Positions 46,105 through 54,839 of a stretch of 64,000 nt of DNA are shown here, in pieces (position 1 is the first letter of the stretch; each line of letters begins with the position of its first letter). Made by a program: the position numbers and the translations under genes. The notes beneath the pieces were generated by a model that saw nothing but the letters and a program-made list of their open reading frames with translations, did not search any database and was not told the origin of the DNA. Source of the DNA: Sediminicola sp963974715 (GTDB lineage Bacteria; Bacteroidota; Bacteroidia; Flavobacteriales; Flavobacteriaceae); assembly GCA_963974715.1 (NCBI GenBank), contig CAXBDK010000012.1, positions 1-64,000 on the forward strand. Reading direction: 5' to 3'.

Positions 46105-48306
46105 CTATCGGTTTTGGGATATGGTTTCCGTTTTTCCTTTGATTTTTATGTCCGTTCCCAATCGCTGTAGATAGGCGATCAGGGCCACTATTTCCCTATC
46201 CCGCATGGGAACGAACCGTTCGCCATTGGCTTCGGCATCCTTCTTGTCGGCTTCATACACCTTGGCAAAATCCGGATCGCTATAGAGGTTCTTCTCTATT
46301 TTTAGGGCTTGGGCGTCCATAAGCTGTTTTGCATTGGCCACCTCCTCCTCGGTATACGGAACTCCCAAGGCCACCATTGCCCTCATTTTGCCATTGATGT
46401 CGTCCCTTTTATGCTCGTTTTTGATCAACCATTGATAAGCGGGCATAATGGAGCCCGATGAGGTGCTCTGTGGGTCGTACATATGGTTCAAATGCCAATT
46501 GTCCGAGTATTTTCCGCCTACACGTAATAGATCTGGTCCGGTACGTTTACTGCCCCATAAAAAGGGATGGTCATAGATAAATTCCCCTGCTTTGGCGTAT
46601 TCCCCGTACCGTTCCACCTCGCTTCTAAAAGGCCTGATCATTTGCGAGTGGCAGCCTACACAGCCCTCACGGATATAAAGATCACGTCCTTCCAGTTCCA
46701 AAGGGGTATAAGGTTTTACACTGCTAATGGTGGGAATGTTCGATTTTACCAGAATAGTGGGCACAATTTGGATGATGCCCCCTATCAAAATAGCTATGGT
46801 GGCCAGGATGCTCAACTGTACGGGTTTACGTTCCAACCAGGTATGGAAGGTCTCCCCCGAAGTCCTTCTTTTGGATACTTTGGTCAATGCCGCGGCTTCG
46901 GCAAGTTCATCTTCCACCGCACTGCCCTTTTTAATGGTAGAGACCACGTTATAGATCATAACAATGGCGCCCACAATGTAGAGACTTCCTCCAATGGCAC
47001 GCATCCAGTACATGGGGATGATCTCGTTTACCGTCTCCAAAAAATTGCCATAGGCAAGAGTGCCATCGGGGTTGAACTCCTTCCACATAAGGGCTTGGGT
47101 AAACCCGGCCACATACATGGGGAGGGCATAAAGGATAATGCCCAAGGTGCCTATCCAAAAGTGGAAGTTTGCCAATCCTTTCGAGTACAGCTCCGTTTTG
47201 CACATTCTTGGAACGAGCCAATAGATCATTCCAAAGGTGAGGAAACCGTTCCAGGCAAGGGCCCCAACGTGTACGTGGGCAATGATCCAATCGCTGAAGT
47301 GGGCAATGGCATTTACGTTCTTAAGGGAAAGCATGGGGCCTTCAAAAGTGGCCATTCCGTAACCTGTAATGGCAACTACCATAAATTTCAGGGTGGCATC
47401 CGTACGCACCTTGTCCCAAGCTCCCCTAAGGGTTAGAAGGCCATTGATCATTCCTCCCCAGGATGGCGCGATAAGCATAATGGAGAAGGCCACTCCCAAA
47501 TTTTGGGCCCACTCGGGCAATGCCGAGTACAAAAGATGGTGGGGACCTGCCCAGATATAGATAAAAATTAACGACCAAAAATGGACGATGGACAATCTAT
47601 AGGAATAGATGGGCCTATTGGCCGCTTTGGGAACAAAATAATACATCAGCCCCAAGAAGGGGGTGGTCAGGAAGAAGGCCACGGCATTGTGGCCGTACCA
47701 CCATTGCACAAGGGCGTCCTGTACCCCTGCATAGACCGAATAACTTTTTAGGGCACTTACCGGAATTGCCAAGCTATTGAAAATATGTAGTACCGCCACG
47801 GTCACAAAAGTGGCTAGATAAAACCAAATGGCCACGTAAAGGTGTCTTTGCCTTCTTTTCAGCATGGTCCCGATCAGGTTCCAGCCAAATGCTACCCAAA
47901 CCACGGCAATGGCGAGGTCTATTGGCCATTCCAGTTCCGCATATTCCTTGGAGGTGGTATATCCCAAGGGCAGTGTTATGGCCGCCACAACAATAATGGC
48001 CTGCCAGCCCCAAAAATTAAAATTGCTCAGTCCATCGCTGAACATACGGGCCTTTAACAAACGTTGGGTGGAATAATATACACCTGCAAAGATGGCGTTG
48101 CCAACAAAAGCAAAAATGACCGCATTGGTATGCAACGGTCTGAGTCGGCCAAAACTGAGCCACGATATTCCGTCCGTTAGGTTGGGGAAAAGAAACATGA
48201 ATGCCAGTAAGAGACCGACCGACATACCCACTATTCCCCAGAACATCGTGGCATAGAGGAACTTTTTTACGATTTTGTTATCGTAATAAAACTGCTGTAC
48301 TTCCAT
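46105..48306 (-). CDS. ccoNO: Fused cbb3 oxidase subunits I and II (CcoN-CcoO)
   Basis: 733 aa. The first about 470 residues are CcoN: twelve transmembrane helices and heme/copper histidines in RLRPLHTNAVIFAF, WYGHNAVAFFLT and the paired HVHVG motif. The rest is CcoO: a linker, one membrane helix (LSILATIAILIGGIIQIVPTI), and the heme c motif CVGCHSQMIRPF followed by the monoheme domain. The fusion is typical of Bacteroidetes. It is the second gene after ccoS, with 53 bases between. Confidence 0.95.
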   Translation of the reverse strand: MEVQQFYYDNKIVKKFLYATMFWGIVGMSVGLLLAFMFLFPNLTDGISWLSFGRLRPLHTNAVIFAFVGNAIFAGVYYSTQRLLKARMFSDGLSNFNFWGWQAIIVVAAITLPLGYTTSKEYAELEWPIDLAIAVVWVAFGWNLIGTMLKRRQRHLYVAIWFYLATFVTVAVLHIFNSLAIPVSALKSYSVYAGVQDALVQWWYGHNAVAFFLTTPFLGLMYYFVPKAANRPIYSYRLSIVHFWSLIFIYIWAGPHHLLYSALPEWAQNLGVAFSIMLIAPSWGGMINGLLTLRGAWDKVRTDATLKFMVVAITGYGMATFEGPMLSLKNVNAIAHFSDWIIAHVHVGALAWNGFLTFGMIYWLVPRMCKTELYSKGLANFHFWIGTLGIILYALPMYVAGFTQALMWKEFNPDGTLAYGNFLETVNEIIPMYWMRAIGGSLYIVGAIVMIYNVVSTIKKGSAVEDELAEAAALTKVSKRRTSGETFHTWLERKPVQLSILATIAILIGGIIQIVPTILVKSNIPTISSVKPYTPLELEGRDLYIREGCVGCHSQMIRPFRSEVERYGEYAKAGEFIYDHPFLWGSKRTGPDLLRVGGKYSDNWHLNHMYDPQSTSSGSIMPAYQWLIKNEHKRDDINGKMRAMVALGVPYTEEEVANAKQLMDAQALKIEKNLYSDPDFAKVYEADKKDAEANGERFVPMRDREIVALIAYLQRLGTDIKIKGKTETISQNR

Positions 48307-48359
48307 AATTACAATTGTTTGTTTTCTTTGGTGGGACTTATTCCCATTAAATGGTTATT

Positions 48360-48599
48360 CTAAGATGTGGTGAGTGGAGGTGGATCGCTTTTTTCCTTTG
48401 AACAGCCCATGTGCTTGCCCCGAAGTGGTTTTGTTTGGCTGTTCTTTGTATTGGGCAACAGCTCATCCTCGAACAACATCCTTACCGAAGGGGTGTAGGT
48501 GTCATCGTATTGACCACTGCGCACCGACAGGATGAACACTATGAAGAAGAGAACCGCCACTGTGATACTAATGGTCAATAGGAGGTAAATTACACTCAT
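48360..48599 (-). CDS. ccoS: cbb3 oxidase assembly protein CcoS
   Basis: 79 aa: MSVIYLLLTISITVAVLFFIVFILSVRSGQYDD is the hallmark N-terminus with one transmembrane helix, followed by PSVRMLFEDELL. Needed for heme insertion into CcoN. First gene of the operon ccoS-NO-Q-P-G-H-tauE; an FNR-type box lies in its promoter. Confidence 0.93.
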   Translation of the reverse strand: MSVIYLLLTISITVAVLFFIVFILSVRSGQYDDTYTPSVRMLFEDELLPNTKNSQTKPLRGKHMGCSKEKSDPPPLTTS

Positions 48600-48619
48600 G
48601 ACTGTTTTTTATTATGCCG

Positions 48620-48662
48620 TAAAACTAAGGCCGCACAGTATGGTAAAAAATGACATTTATCA
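48620..48662 (-). promoter_or_regulatory. FNR-type box and -7 element of the cbb3 operon
   Basis: On the minus strand TGATAAATGTCA (48651-48662) is followed after exactly 23 bases by TAGTTTTA (48620-48627), close to TAnnTTTG. ccoS starts at 48599. Geometry identical to the other five promoters of this set. Confidence 0.75.
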
Positions 48663-48713
48663 GCTTTCATCATGAATATAGGGTTAGAAAATTTGGGGGC
48701 GCCACAAGTTTTT

Positions 48714-51089
48714 TTAGTTTAATTTCCTACCCAATAAATTGGTGGCGACTGTGGTAAATGCCACAATACTCACGGAACTTAAGGGCATTAAAATTGCGGC
48801 CACTACCGGTTGCAACTGTCCCGTTACCGCAAAATAGAGCCCCACTACATTATAGAGCAGGGAAATCATAAAACTGAGCTTGATCAAGCGTATGGCTTTT
48901 TTTGAGGCCATGATATAGTGGGGCAATTGTTGAAATTTGGTGGCGTCCAGAATTCCATCACAGGCCGGGGAAAACACATTTATATTTTCGGAGATGGCCA
49001 ATCCAACGTCACTTTGGGCCAGTGCCCCCGCATCGTTGAGCCCGTCACCTACCATCAGCACATTTTTGCCGGCTTCCTGAAGGGCGCCGACAAACAATAA
49101 CTTGTCTTCCGGTTTCTGGTTGAAATGGAGTGGCGTTCCCAGGGGCAAGAGCTGCTGCAGTTTGGATCTTTCCCCATCGTTGTCGCCTGACAAAAGGATG
49201 ACATCCATGTGTTTTCGTATTTCGCCCAATACCTCCGTAAGTCCTTCCCTGTATGCACTGTTGAACACGAACCTGCCTTTGTAGCCATCATCGGTCCCGA
49301 TGTGTACCGCAGTACTGCCATCTTTTGTTCCTTCCCCATTGCCAACAAAATCCATTGAACCGACCCGCATACTGCGATCGTATTTTGCGCTTTCGATACC
49401 CCTGCCCGTATGTTCATGGTAGTCGTCCAATGTAATGATGTCATGTTCGGCCAAAAGATCATAGAGGGTTCTGCTCAAGGGATGGTTGGAAGCCCGTAAG
49501 GTATTCTTCAGCAAAGATTCTTCCTCTAACGTCAGCTCCATGCCCTCGTAGGTTATCGTTCCCTTTTTTGCCGTGGTAATAGTGCCCGTCTTGTCGAATA
49601 CGGCCGTGTTTAATCGGGCCATCCGCTCAATGGTCTGCGTATCCTTTAAGTATAATCCCTTCTTTCCAAAAATACGGAGCATATTGCCCAAGGTAAAAGG
49701 GGAGGCCAATGCAATGGCGCATGGACAGGCGATAATGAGCACGGCGGTGAACACATTGGCGATTTTCCCCGGATCCGCATAGAGCCAGTAGGCCGCCGCA
49801 AGAAAGGCTATGGTAAGGACCCCAAATGTAAAACGTTTTCCAATCCCATCCGTTATGGTCTGAAAGGTATTGGGTCTGTCTTTACTAAAGACGGCATTGC
49901 CCCAAAGCTGCGTCAGGTAACTTTGGGAAATGGACCCAAGGGCTTCCATTTCCACGGCACCCGATAGTTGCTTTCCACCGGCATAGATTTTTTCGCCCAC
50001 TTCCTTTAGCACCGCTTCCGACTCCCCGCTCACAAAGCTGTAATCTATTCGCGCGTTGCCCCTGATCAAGATTCCGTCGACCGGAATCAGTTCCCCATTG
50101 CGGATCAGAAGTCGATCGCCCTTCGCAATATCGTATACCTGAACCGTATGTTCCCTGCCATCCGTATCAACTTTGGTGATGGCAATGGGAAAATAGGATT
50201 TGTAGTCCCGCTCAAAAGAGAGAAAGGCATAGGTTTTCTGTTGGAAGAATTTACCCAATAAAAGAAAAAATACCAGACCGGAAAGGCTGTCGAAGAAACC
50301 TGGGCCCCAATCGAAGATAATTTCCAACGTACTCCGAACAAACAGGACCAAGATGCCCAACGCAATAGGGACATCTATGTTCAAAATTTTGGAACGGAGA
50401 CCTTTAAGGGCGGAAATAAAGTAATCACTGCCGGCATAAAAGACCAGTGGGAGGGAGAAAAGCAACATCAATAAACGGAAAAGGGGCTTGTACTGCTCTA
50501 TCCAATATTCGCCTACCTCAAAATATTCGGGGAACGAAAGGAACATGATGTTGCCAAATGCAAATCCCGCGATCCCCAGTTTATAGGTAAGTCGCCGATC
50601 TGTTTCCTTGGGTGCCTTTCCATAATCATCAAGGGAGATATAGGGTTCATAACCCAACCGGGAAAGGAGTTCCACCAATTCCTTTAACGTGGTGGTCCTT
50701 GGGTCAAAATTTACTTGGAGCGATTTCTTTGGAAAATCCACTTGGGAAAATTTGATGGCCCCATTAAGTTTGTTTAAATTTTCCAAGATCCAGATGCAGG
50801 AACTGCAATGAATGGTAGGGATGTACAGGGTGGTGATCTGTAGTTCGCCCGAATTAAAGGAAACCAGCTTTTCAACAATGTCCGCGGAATCCAAAAAATC
50901 ATATTTTCCTTCCACTCCATTGGGGGAACTTCCTGCAGAAGCCTGTAGGTCGTAATAATAGGTAAGATCGTGATCCGTTATGATTCCGTATACGGTCTTA
51001 CATCCTTGGCAGCAAAAGTGCTTTTGGTCATAAACAATGGGCGACGCCGAACATCTTTCCCCACAATGATAGCATTTTGTGGTCTCCAT
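48714..51089 (-). CDS. ccoI: Copper-translocating P-type ATPase CcoI (FixI)
   Basis: 791 aa. N-terminal zinc-ribbon-like metal site (CYHCGERCSASP, then CCQGCKTVYGI), HMA motif with CSSCIWILENL, transport motif CPCAIALASPF in TM6, phosphorylation motif DKTGTIT and GDGLNDAGALAQSDVG. It exports or delivers copper for the oxidase. Its promoter faces that of fnr and shares one FNR-type box at 51145. Confidence 0.93.
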   Translation of the reverse strand: METTKCYHCGERCSASPIVYDQKHFCCQGCKTVYGIITDHDLTYYYDLQASAGSSPNGVEGKYDFLDSADIVEKLVSFNSGELQITTLYIPTIHCSSCIWILENLNKLNGAIKFSQVDFPKKSLQVNFDPRTTTLKELVELLSRLGYEPYISLDDYGKAPKETDRRLTYKLGIAGFAFGNIMFLSFPEYFEVGEYWIEQYKPLFRLLMLLFSLPLVFYAGSDYFISALKGLRSKILNIDVPIALGILVLFVRSTLEIIFDWGPGFFDSLSGLVFFLLLGKFFQQKTYAFLSFERDYKSYFPIAITKVDTDGREHTVQVYDIAKGDRLLIRNGELIPVDGILIRGNARIDYSFVSGESEAVLKEVGEKIYAGGKQLSGAVEMEALGSISQSYLTQLWGNAVFSKDRPNTFQTITDGIGKRFTFGVLTIAFLAAAYWLYADPGKIANVFTAVLIIACPCAIALASPFTLGNMLRIFGKKGLYLKDTQTIERMARLNTAVFDKTGTITTAKKGTITYEGMELTLEEESLLKNTLRASNHPLSRTLYDLLAEHDIITLDDYHEHTGRGIESAKYDRSMRVGSMDFVGNGEGTKDGSTAVHIGTDDGYKGRFVFNSAYREGLTEVLGEIRKHMDVILLSGDNDGERSKLQQLLPLGTPLHFNQKPEDKLLFVGALQEAGKNVLMVGDGLNDAGALAQSDVGLAISENINVFSPACDGILDATKFQQLPHYIMASKKAIRLIKLSFMISLLYNVVGLYFAVTGQLQPVVAAILMPLSSVSIVAFTTVATNLLGRKLN

Positions 51090-51113
51090 AACGGTTCACT
51101 TATTTGATGGCCA

Positions 51114-51156
51114 CAAAATTGCATATCCCCCTTGTTCCAAAATATGATATATGTCA
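51114..51156 (-). promoter_or_regulatory. FNR-type box and -7 element of ccoI
   Basis: The box 51145-51156 (TGACATATATCA on this strand) is followed after 23 bases by CAATTTTG (51114-51121), one mismatch from TAnnTTTG. The ccoI start is at 51089. Confidence 0.65.
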
Positions 51157-51187
51157 GATTTTCTTTTTTCCACAGTTGGTACTTTTA
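51145..51187 (+). promoter_or_regulatory. FNR-type box and -7 element of the Crp/Fnr regulator
   Basis: TGATATATGTCA (51145-51156) is followed after 23 bases by TACTTTTA (51180-51187), close to TAnnTTTG. The same dyad serves ccoI in the other direction. This predicts autoregulation. Confidence 0.75.
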
Positions 51188-51206
51188 TACCAGATATTTC
51201 AGGGTT

Positions 51207-51893
51207 ATGGGCAGATGTGAAAACTGTATCATCAGGCAGTTCAATTCCTTACGTGCCATGGGCAATGAGGAATTAAAAGCGGTTTCCGAATCAAAGACCT
51301 CCCGTAAAATAGGGAAGGGGGAGGCCCTATTTGGGGAAGGGGAAAAGTTGAATGGGGTATACTGCGTACGGAGCGGCATCTCCAAGCTTTCCAAATTAAG
51401 CGTAAACGGCAAGGAACAGGTTGTCAAATTCGCAGGGAAGGGCGAGGTGCTGGGGCAACGTTCGGTAATTGTTGGGGAATCCTCCAATTTAAGTGCGGTT
51501 GCGCTAAGTGATATGGAGGTCTGTTTCATTCCAAAAGAGGGAATCGTAAATGCCCTGCACAAGAACCCAAATTTTACCATGGAGGTATTGCGGCATATGG
51601 CGCATGACCTAAAGGAAGCCGATGATGTAATAGTGAACATGTCGCAAAAAACGGTAAAACAGCGACTTGCTGAAGCCTTTCTCTATTTACGGAACAATTT
51701 TGGGGAGGATAAGGACGGTTTCCTTACCCTTACCCTTTCCCGAGAAGATATGGCCAATGTGGTGGGGACGGCCACAGAATCGGCAATTCGTTTTATTTCC
51801 GAGTTTAAGAGGGACGGTTTGATAAGATCGTCCGGAAAACGGATCGGCATAGTCAATGAAAAGAAATTAAGGGAACTTGCCACTGGATTCTGA
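51207..51893 (+). CDS. fnr: Crp/Fnr family regulator, probable oxygen-responsive FNR type
   Basis: 228 aa from the ATG at 51207; the frame upstream to 51132 covers the promoter and box. A cyclic-nucleotide-fold domain (FGEGEKLNGVYCVRSG) is followed by a helix-turn-helix (LSREDMANVVGTATESAIRFISEF). Cysteines at 4, 7, 53 and 106: CxxC at 4-7 and C106 resemble E. coli FNR C20, C23 and C122; C29 has no clear match, so whether it carries an iron-sulfur cluster is uncertain. In the recognition helix Glu and Arg of the E-x2-SR motif are kept, with Ile for Ser. Divergent from ccoI. Confidence 0.87.
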   Translation: MGRCENCIIRQFNSLRAMGNEELKAVSESKTSRKIGKGEALFGEGEKLNGVYCVRSGISKLSKLSVNGKEQVVKFAGKGEVLGQRSVIVGESSNLSAVALSDMEVCFIPKEGIVNALHKNPNFTMEVLRHMAHDLKEADDVIVNMSQKTVKQRLAEAFLYLRNNFGEDKDGFLTLTLSREDMANVVGTATESAIRFISEFKRDGLIRSSGKRIGIVNEKKLRELATGF

Positions 51894-52277
51894 CATGATC
51901 ATTTTAAGGTGCCGCTGCGTTGTACGCTGTCAAAATACTCCCAAAAAAGTGTTGGAGCCATCAAAGCAAGAAATGTAAAAGAGCTGTACGGAAGCCGATC
52001 TTAAGCTGATAAATATCATTTTTTCAACTGTTGCATTCAGCTACTTTTATCCCTTGGAACCCCTATTGACCCACTAAGTGTGACCTATTAAGATCCGGGC
52101 CTGCGTCAATATGTTTTTTAGGTTTTCCAGTATAAACCTAGGGAAATTTCTCCAAGCTTATTGAATTTGAGATCGCTCCAAGAAATTGATTGTAACCCTT
52201 GAAAAACATGGAATTCGCCTTAGTGGAATACCGAAAATAGTATAGCAAATTCTAACAAGTACTTTAATAGACCGTTC
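51894..52277. other. 384-base intergenic region with FNR promoter and long leader
   Basis: Holds the FNR-type box and -7 element at 52007-52049, leaving a leader of about 228 bases before the usp gene. The leader contains a perfect 7-base inverted repeat, TAGGTTT (52110-52116) with AAACCTA (52125-52131). No good small ORF was seen; the leader might carry RNA-level control or a second promoter. Confidence 0.4.
52007..52049 (+). promoter_or_regulatory. FNR-type box and -7 element upstream of a universal stress protein
   Basis: TGATAAATATCA (52007-52018) is followed after exactly 23 bases by TACTTTTA (52042-52049), the same -7 octamer as at fnr. The gene start is 228 bases further on, unusually far. 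Confidence 0.65.
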
Positions 52278-53177
52278 ATGAAAAACATCTTACTGCCTAC
52301 GGATTTTTCGGAGGATGCCTATAATGCGGCAAAATATGTTATCGATCTATACCAAGGGGAACGCTGTACCTTTCATCTTTTAAATACGTATACCCCGGCC
52401 ATCGTACACAGTAGATTTATGGCCGTGGCCTTAAATGGGCACGAATTGGAGGACCATATCAGGAACAGTTCCGAAAAGGGCCTTCAAAAGGCCAAACAGT
52501 GTTTGATGGGTTTCTCCCAAAATCCCGACCATAGTTATAAGACTATCTCCTCCTTTAGCCTTTTAGTGGATGAAATCAACAATTTAGTGGAAAAGGATGG
52601 TATGGATTTGGTTGTGATGGGCTCCAAGGGCACCACTGCAATGGAAGAAGTGTTTATGGGCAGCAATACGGTACGGGTGATCAAATCGGTCAAAAATTGT
52701 GCTGTCTTGGCCGTTCCCAGCGGTTTTGGTTTCTCCGCTATTTCGGAGATTGCCTTTGCGACCGATTTTAACCGCTTCTATACGGCTTCCGAGCTCTTTC
52801 CCTTGATCGATATGGCCAAGGGGTTTGGGGCAACGGTAAGGATCGTTCATGTGCAGCCCAAGTTAAGTGCCCTGTCGGAAATACAACGGTTTAATCTGGG
52901 CATGCTGCGCAAATATTTGGGAGCGGTGGAACATTATGTGCATACGGTCTCCGAGCTGAATTCCATTTCCAGGACCCTGGAAGTATTTACCGAGGAACTG
53001 GACATTCACCTATTGGCGATGTTGAACTATCGACATAGTTTTATGGACAGCGTTACGAGCGAGCCCATAGTAAAAAGAATGGCCCTTAATTCACAGGTAC
53101 CGCTTCTGGTAATTCCAGAGTTGGGAATGGAGGCTTCTTCCAAAAAACGGGACGCACAGCTCTTATGGGGCAAATAG
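52278..53177 (+). CDS. Universal stress protein, two Usp domains
   Basis: 299 aa. First domain: MKNILLPTDFSEDAYNAAKYV with the motif VVMGSKGTTAMEEVFMGSNTVRVI. The second domain (about 155-299) has lost the glycine-rich nucleotide motif and ends HSFMDSVTSEPIVKRMALNSQVPLLVIP. Probably FNR-controlled. It lies between the cbb3/fnr locus and the NADH dehydrogenase. Confidence 0.85.
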   Translation: MKNILLPTDFSEDAYNAAKYVIDLYQGERCTFHLLNTYTPAIVHSRFMAVALNGHELEDHIRNSSEKGLQKAKQCLMGFSQNPDHSYKTISSFSLLVDEINNLVEKDGMDLVVMGSKGTTAMEEVFMGSNTVRVIKSVKNCAVLAVPSGFGFSAISEIAFATDFNRFYTASELFPLIDMAKGFGATVRIVHVQPKLSALSEIQRFNLGMLRKYLGAVEHYVHTVSELNSISRTLEVFTEELDIHLLAMLNYRHSFMDSVTSEPIVKRMALNSQVPLLVIPELGMEASSKKRDAQLLWGK

Positions 53178-53280
53178 GATCGTTATTCCTATCCACCTCC
53201 TGGAAACCCTGAAAAAATAAATGAACTGCTTTAGATTACTCGCAAAAACCGAACTTTATGTGATACTTGCCCCATCTCTT

Positions 53281-53309
53281 TTGGGTGATATGGGGATTGC
53301 TTAATTTTG
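53281..53309 (+). promoter_or_regulatory. Promoter of the type II NADH dehydrogenase gene
   Basis: TTG at 53281-53283 and TAATTTTG at 53302-53309 (exact TAnnTTTG) with an 18-base spacer. The ATG is at 53326. Confidence 0.65.
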
Positions 53310-53325
53310 TGGTAAATTACCATAG

Positions 53326-54624
53326 ATGAACATCCCTGATATTGGAAAGAAGCGCATTGTGATCGTGGGCGGCGGTTTTGCCGGAATTTCCCTTGCCAAA
53401 AAACTAAAAGGCCTCAATGCCCAGATAGTGGTATTGGACAAGCATAACTACCATACCTTCCAACCCTTACTGTACCAGGTTTCCACCAGCGGATTGGAGC
53501 CCGATTCCATAGCGTATCCCATACGGAAAATTTTGTACAAGCTGGAGGATTTTCACTTTCGATTGGCCATGGTACAGACCATAGACACCAATTCCAGCAC
53601 TATTGTCACGGATATTGGTACGTTGGCCTATGACTATCTGGTGATCGCTACCGGCACAAAGACGAATTTCTTCGGGAATGCCAGCATTCAAGCGAATGCC
53701 ATGCCGATGAAAAATGTTCCTCAGGCGCTGAATATCAGAAGTTTGATGCTTCAGAATTTTGAAAAGGCGGACGATAGCATGGAGGAGTCCGAGAAACATA
53801 TGTTGATGAATTTCTGCATCGTAGGGGCGGGACCTACGGGGGTGGAACTTGCCGGAGCCTTGGCAGAACTTAAAAAGAACGTGTTTCCCAAAGATTACCA
53901 ACACCTTGATATGCAAGGCATGCATATCCACTTGTTCGAAGGGGCCGACAGGGTGCTCCCCACCATGAGCGAGCACGCTTCCCAAAAAGCGGCCCATTTT
54001 TTAAACGAACTCGGTGTAAAGATCCATCTCAATACCTTGGTGAAGGATTATGACGGAAGGATAGTGACCCTCAACAATGGGGAGACCATCGCTACCAAAA
54101 ATTTCATATGGACGGCCGGCGTGACCGGTGCCGCCATTGATGGTTTTTCCGCTGAACAGGTGGTTGATAGGGTCAATCGATATAAGGTAAATACCTTCAA
54201 TCAGATCGAAGGCTTTTCCAATGTATTTGCCATAGGTGATATTGCGTATATGGTTTCTCCCGAGTACCCCAAGGGACACCCTCAGGTGGCGCAGCCCGCC
54301 ATACAGCAAGGGGAGCACCTTGCCAAGAATTTGGCACTTCTTTTGACCGGCAGGCCCATGGAGCCATTTGTTTATAAGGATAAGGGGAGCATGGCCACCG
54401 TTGGACGGAACAGGGCTGTTGTGGATCTTCATAAACTGCGTTTTGGTGGGTTTTTTGCATGGTTTATTTGGATGTTCGTCCATTTGATGGCCCTGGTCGG
54501 GTTTCGGAACAGGGTAATCGTGTTTTTTAACTGGGTCTATAACTATATCAATTTTGATAAGGCGGCCCGTTTGATCGTAAGGCCCTATGAAACTAAAAAT
54601 AACGGTAATCCCCCCACCCGTTAA
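53326..54624 (+). CDS. ndh: Type II NADH:quinone oxidoreductase
   Basis: 432 aa, non-proton-pumping NADH dehydrogenase. FAD-binding motif VIVGGGFAGISLAKKL near the start, NADH-binding GAGPTGVELAGALAEL at about 165, and a C-terminal FAD contact FAIGDIAYM. A hydrophobic amphipathic tail (FFAWFIWMFVHLMALVGF) anchors it to the membrane. Feeds electrons to quinone, matching the nearby cbb3 locus, but its promoter shows no FNR-type box. Confidence 0.9.
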   Translation: MNIPDIGKKRIVIVGGGFAGISLAKKLKGLNAQIVVLDKHNYHTFQPLLYQVSTSGLEPDSIAYPIRKILYKLEDFHFRLAMVQTIDTNSSTIVTDIGTLAYDYLVIATGTKTNFFGNASIQANAMPMKNVPQALNIRSLMLQNFEKADDSMEESEKHMLMNFCIVGAGPTGVELAGALAELKKNVFPKDYQHLDMQGMHIHLFEGADRVLPTMSEHASQKAAHFLNELGVKIHLNTLVKDYDGRIVTLNNGETIATKNFIWTAGVTGAAIDGFSAEQVVDRVNRYKVNTFNQIEGFSNVFAIGDIAYMVSPEYPKGHPQVAQPAIQQGEHLAKNLALLLTGRPMEPFVYKDKGSMATVGRNRAVVDLHKLRFGGFFAWFIWMFVHLMALVGFRNRVIVFFNWVYNYINFDKAARLIVRPYETKNNGNPPTR

Positions 54625-54671
54625 ATCACATCAATATAAAAAAGGCGTTGGTGTTGCATGAAAATGTTTGT

Positions 54672-54679
54672 TATATTTG
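54672..54679 (+). promoter_or_regulatory. -7 promoter element of a small RNA
   Basis: TATATTTG matches TAnnTTTG exactly, with TTG options at about the right distance upstream (54649 and 54655). It is followed directly by the three-hairpin segment and no start codon. Confidence 0.65.
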
Positions 54680-54682
54680 CAA

Positions 54683-54779
54683 GGTTGTGTTGTGTCCCTT
54701 TTGGGACATAAGTTGTGGAAGCCGAAACAATTTTCGGCCCAGCCAATGAAAGGCTTTCCTATATGGGAGGCTTTTTTTG
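54683..54779 (+). ncRNA. Candidate small structured RNA with three hairpins
   Basis: After the promoter come hairpin 1, TGTCCC (54693-54698) with GGGACA (54703-54708) and a TTTT loop; hairpin 2, GCCGAAA (54721-54727) with TTTCGGC (54732-54738) and a CAAT loop; and hairpin 3 (about 54749-54773, one mismatch and two G-U pairs) ending in seven Ts, a Rho-independent terminator. The predicted transcript is about 95 nt. No ORF is present. I cannot place it in a known family; the start site is estimated from the -7 position. Confidence 0.6.
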
Positions 54780-54839
54780 TTTTATGTTATAGTGACCATA
54801 GGTAGTTGAAAACCAGGACCAATCTCAAAAGTTGTGTTC

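Noticed and set aside
51104..51117. TTGAT-GGCC-ACAAA as an FNR site for ccoI
   Set aside because: The second half-site is poor and it overlaps the proposed -7 element; the dyad at 51145 fits both divergent promoters with the same 23-base spacing as elsewhere.
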